From the NCBI GenBank assembly GCA_963676605.2, contig CAXXSP010000060.1:1-64000 (forward strand): a DNA stretch of 64,000 bases, read 5' to 3'. How positions within the stretch are numbered: the first letter of the stretch is position 1; each line of letters opens with the position of its first letter. This document shows positions 61,910 through 64,000 of the stretch, piece by piece. This DNA is from SABI01 sp963676605. GTDB lineage: Bacteria; Spirochaetota; Spirochaetia; Sphaerochaetales; Sphaerochaetaceae. The position numbers were made by a program, and so were the translations under genes. The notes below the pieces were generated by a model, which searched no databases, was not told the DNA's origin, and saw nothing but the letters and a program-made list of their open reading frames with translations.

Positions 61910-62698
61910 TTATGAACGCCTGCGCAGTGTCTGAATTCTGAACAGATCCTTATCGAGATAATGTCTCAGAAACATGAAACATGTGTCTTCCTTGTAGAGA
62001 AACTCCTCCACCAGCATAAGGGGGAGCGCCAGTCTGGGGAGCTCGTTATCCTCCATCTCATCAATAAGACAGACTGAAGAGAGTCCGTATTCCGCACGCT
62101 GATACACGCTGCTTTCGATGAAGTCGATCAACGCCTGATTGCTTGAGACTTTCACCGATTCCTTTTCAAGTAAGGAGAATGGAGTAAAAAAGACTGTGGT
62201 CGCCCGATGCTTCCCGAGAATGAAATACTGAATCGTTCCCTTTACTAGAACCGTTCCTTCAGCGAGGTCCAGCCGTTCACTGAGCCAGTCACTGTTACTC
62301 ACACATTTGTATTCCACTTCAGTCCTGTCGAATTCATGAGAGCAGAACGTCTTTACAGGATGGGAAAGCATCTGATAGGTAAAATTCTCAAATGAGCTGT
62401 ATTGGCGACAACCGCTCTCTTTCCCTGAGATTTCTGCACAACCCCGTCTTCGAGCAGGTGGTACATTGCCTCCCTCACCGTTCCCTTCGACACCTTCCAG
62501 TAATGGAGTGAACGCACTTTCACTCGGCAGAGAAGATCCTGCAGGAACCGGATCATCTGTCTTGCGGATCGTGGAATAGATCGCATCATAGATACACAGG
62601 TAAAGGGGTTTCCCTGTCCCGGCTCCGGGAAGAGGATGGGGAAACCGTGTCACCTCGACTGACTGCTTCTGTACCGGCATCGCTACATCATGACTCAT
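61910..62698 (-). CDS. GntR/HutC-type regulator with the recognition-helix segment out of frame
   Basis: The frame is open for 262 residues, but residues about 69-100 are nonsense (GVEGNGEGGNVPPARRRGC and on). In the +1 frame the same DNA reads VSKGTVREAMYHLLEDGVVQ then KSQGKRAVVANT, the recognition helix and wing of a GntR domain, fitting exactly between PLYLCIYDAIYSTI..PSESAFTPLLE and SSFENFTYQMLSH. An extra G near 62493 and a missing base near 62397 explain this. The C-terminal UTRA domain (TVLVKGTIQYFILGKHRATT) is intact. It probably controls the salvage operon. Start overlaps the upstream phosphorylase by four bases. Confidence 0.85.
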   Translation of the reverse strand: MSHDVAMPVQKQSVEVTRFPHPLPGAGTGKPLYLCIYDAIYSTIRKTDDPVPAGSSLPSESAFTPLLEGVEGNGEGGNVPPARRRGCAEISGKESGCRQYSSFENFTYQMLSHPVKTFCSHEFDRTEVEYKCVSNSDWLSERLDLAEGTVLVKGTIQYFILGKHRATTVFFTPFSLLEKESVKVSSNQALIDFIESSVYQRAEYGLSSVCLIDEMEDNELPRLALPLMLVEEFLYKEDTCFMFLRHYLDKDLFRIQTLRRRS

Positions 62699-63438
62699 AA
62701 AAACTGTCTCCTTAGTGCATGCAGGGCTGTTGTAATAACGATATCTTCACAATCCGAGGGAGCATCTTCGAGTGACTCTACTGATGCAGGGCCATCGCTC
62801 ACTGATACGAGAAGCGATGCAGAGCGGACTCCGAGACATCCTGCCACGATGAAAAGTACGGCACTTTCCATGTCTGTACAGAGCGCCCCGCCTTTTACAT
62901 ACGATTTCCAGATATCAGATAAGGTGGCACCGAGCGGTCGCTCGGTAAGGTCAAACGGTGTATAGAAAGAAGCTCTGGTAATGCAGGTTCCGATCTCCCA
63001 CGGGTGATGAAGTTCCTCCGCAGACTGCGAAAGGAGGTCAACAAGATCCACATCGGGCACAGCCGGGAATTCGGGAGGGAGATACTGGTCGGCAACTCCT
63101 TCCATCCTCACAGCACCGTTCGGAATGATCAGAGATCCCCGTGTGATATGTTTCTGAACAGGGAGACACGTACCGACGCGGATCATCGTGCGGGCTCCCA
63201 GCTGATAGAGCTCCTCTACCGCGATAGACATGGAAGGACCGCCCATTCCGGTAGAGCAGACAGAGACCGGCATCCCCTCGAGAGAACCGGTGAATGTTCT
63301 GTATTCACGGTGATACGCTTTTTCTTCCACATGCTCGAGCCGGGAGGCGATGGCCAATGAGCGTTCGGGAGAACCGGGGAGAAGGACCGTCTGTGCGATA
63401 TCGCCTTCACACAGACCCACATGCATCATTTTCTTCAT
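62695..63438 (-). CDS. NP-I family nucleoside phosphorylase
   Basis: 247 residues: TVLLPGSPERSLAIASRLEH, YREYRTF-type REYRTFTGSLEGMPVSVCST, MIRVGTCLPVQKHITRGSLI and the ribose-binding CTDMESAVLFIVAG. It is closer to uridine phosphorylase than to hexameric purine phosphorylase. In operon with the next paralogue upstream and the GntR gene downstream, each with four-base overlaps. Confidence 0.9.
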   Translation of the reverse strand: MKKMMHVGLCEGDIAQTVLLPGSPERSLAIASRLEHVEEKAYHREYRTFTGSLEGMPVSVCSTGMGGPSMSIAVEELYQLGARTMIRVGTCLPVQKHITRGSLIIPNGAVRMEGVADQYLPPEFPAVPDVDLVDLLSQSAEELHHPWEIGTCITRASFYTPFDLTERPLGATLSDIWKSYVKGGALCTDMESAVLFIVAGCLGVRSASLLVSVSDGPASVESLEDAPSDCEDIVITTALHALRRQFL

Positions 63439-64000
63439 GATACACCTCCCTGAGCACGATCCTCCCGGATCACCGCACGCATCCCCGCAATCCCCACATC
63501 GATGGCGCGCTGTTCCCAGTCCCGAGGATAGTCCTTGTCATCATTCGAGTAGACCTCGAAATCAGTCGCACAGATCATGACCGAAGCGGTTCTGATCCCG
63601 AGAGTCGCCCCTATGGTAAAGATCGGGGCGCATTCCATACTTGTATTCGTCACGCCGCCCTTCTGATAGGCTTCCCACTGATACGCAAGAAGCGGGGCAA
63701 CGGGTTTCGACTCGGGAGAGACTTCTGTATAGAAGGAATCCTTTGTAATGGTGATCCCGGTATCATAGGGATAGCCACACTCCTGAGCCGCATGGCTAAA
63801 CGCCCTGAGAAGTGAGAAGGTCGGAACCGCTGGGAACTCAAGGGGAAGATACTGTGTGCTCGTCCCTTCCATTTTCACTGCTCCCCGGGGAATACAGACA
63901 TCACCTATTCCGGTGCCGGGAGCCGCAGAGGCGCAGGAGCCGATTCTCACCATCGTATGAACTCCGAGAGCATGCAGTTCCTCCATCACTATGGAAGTGG
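63435..64000 (-). CDS. NP-I family nucleoside phosphorylase, 5' end outside window
   Basis: The visible 188 C-terminal residues include TSIVMEELHALGVHTMVRIG, GIGDVCIPRGAVKMEGTST, PLEFPAVPTFSLLRAFSHAA and the ribose-binding NTSMECAPIFTIGATLG, where Cys replaces the usual Ser/Gly after MEC/MES. The N-terminus lies beyond base 64000. A third phosphorylase in the cluster, perhaps with a different nucleoside preference. Confidence 0.9.
   Translation of the reverse strand, partial: TSIVMEELHALGVHTMVRIGSCASAAPGTGIGDVCIPRGAVKMEGTSTQYLPLEFPAVPTFSLLRAFSHAAQECGYPYDTGITITKDSFYTEVSPESKPVAPLLAYQWEAYQKGGVTNTSMECAPIFTIGATLGIRTASVMICATDFEVYSNDDKDYPRDWEQRAIDVGIAGMRAVIREDRAQGGVS

Overview
The window reads as a spirochaete-like chromosome (Spirochaetota, possibly a Spirochaeta/Sphaerochaeta/Treponema relative) of roughly 50% GC. 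The support is indirect. The gene order secY-rpmJ-rpsM lacks adk/map/infA. rpmG, tRNA-Trp and secE precede nusG-rplKAJL-rpoBC-rpsLG. A periplasmic binding protein has the signal-peptide end FAGGAQE, common in spirochaetes. No 16S rRNA or marker search was possible, so the assignment is inference.

Layout. (1) 1-12.3 kb, minus strand: tuf and the S10/spc ribosomal protein operons through secY, rpmJ and the start of rpsM, read from a strong promoter near 12.3 kb through a structured leader. (2) 12.4-40.8 kb: a surface-glycan island lying between tuf and rpsG. It holds a secreted acidic protein, glycosyltransferases, two Wzi-like outer-membrane barrels, a CDP-glycerol-transferase-like protein, a YidC-sulfatase fusion, an MBOAT/SGNH O-acylation pair, UDP-glucose dehydrogenase plus a nucleotide-sugar epimerase, a phosphonate operon, a soluble sulfatase-fold enzyme, a wrecked NeuA-PseG gene, a LicD-like piece, a flippase and a ParB-fold protein. 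(3) 40.9-53.3 kb, minus strand: rpsG, rpsL, rpoC, rpoB, rplL, rplJ, rplA, rplK, nusG, secE, tRNA-Trp, rpmG, tRNA-Thr, with a clear sigma70-type promoter upstream. (4) 53.4-55.0 kb: an antitoxin-like gene overlapping a UPF0303 gene, then a BrnT/BrnA toxin-antitoxin pair with an operator palindrome. (5) 55.4-64 kb, minus strand: a nucleoside salvage operon (two or more phosphorylases, GntR regulator, BMP-type ABC transporter, uridine phosphorylase, nucleoside hydrolase).

How it fits together. The phosphonate operon encodes PEP mutase (fused to a nucleotidyltransferase), phosphonopyruvate decarboxylase and an iron alcohol dehydrogenase, but no aminotransferase. The predicted product is therefore 2-hydroxyethylphosphonate rather than aminoethylphosphonate. 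A LicC/PntC-like enzyme could activate it as a CMP derivative. The island also supplies three enzymes of the type that move phospho- or phosphono-groups onto glycans, one of them the YidC-sulfatase fusion. My best candidate for a new system is therefore a phosphonate-decorated, O-acylated, uronic-acid-containing surface glycan with a YidC-derived membrane transferase.

Caution. Several reading frames are broken by single-base indels (tuf, a Wzi-like gene, the BMP protein, GntR, the flippase, the LicD-like gene) and 36.2-38.0 kb is riddled with them. A broken tuf argues that at least some of these are sequence errors, though genuine decay of the 36-39 kb segment remains possible.
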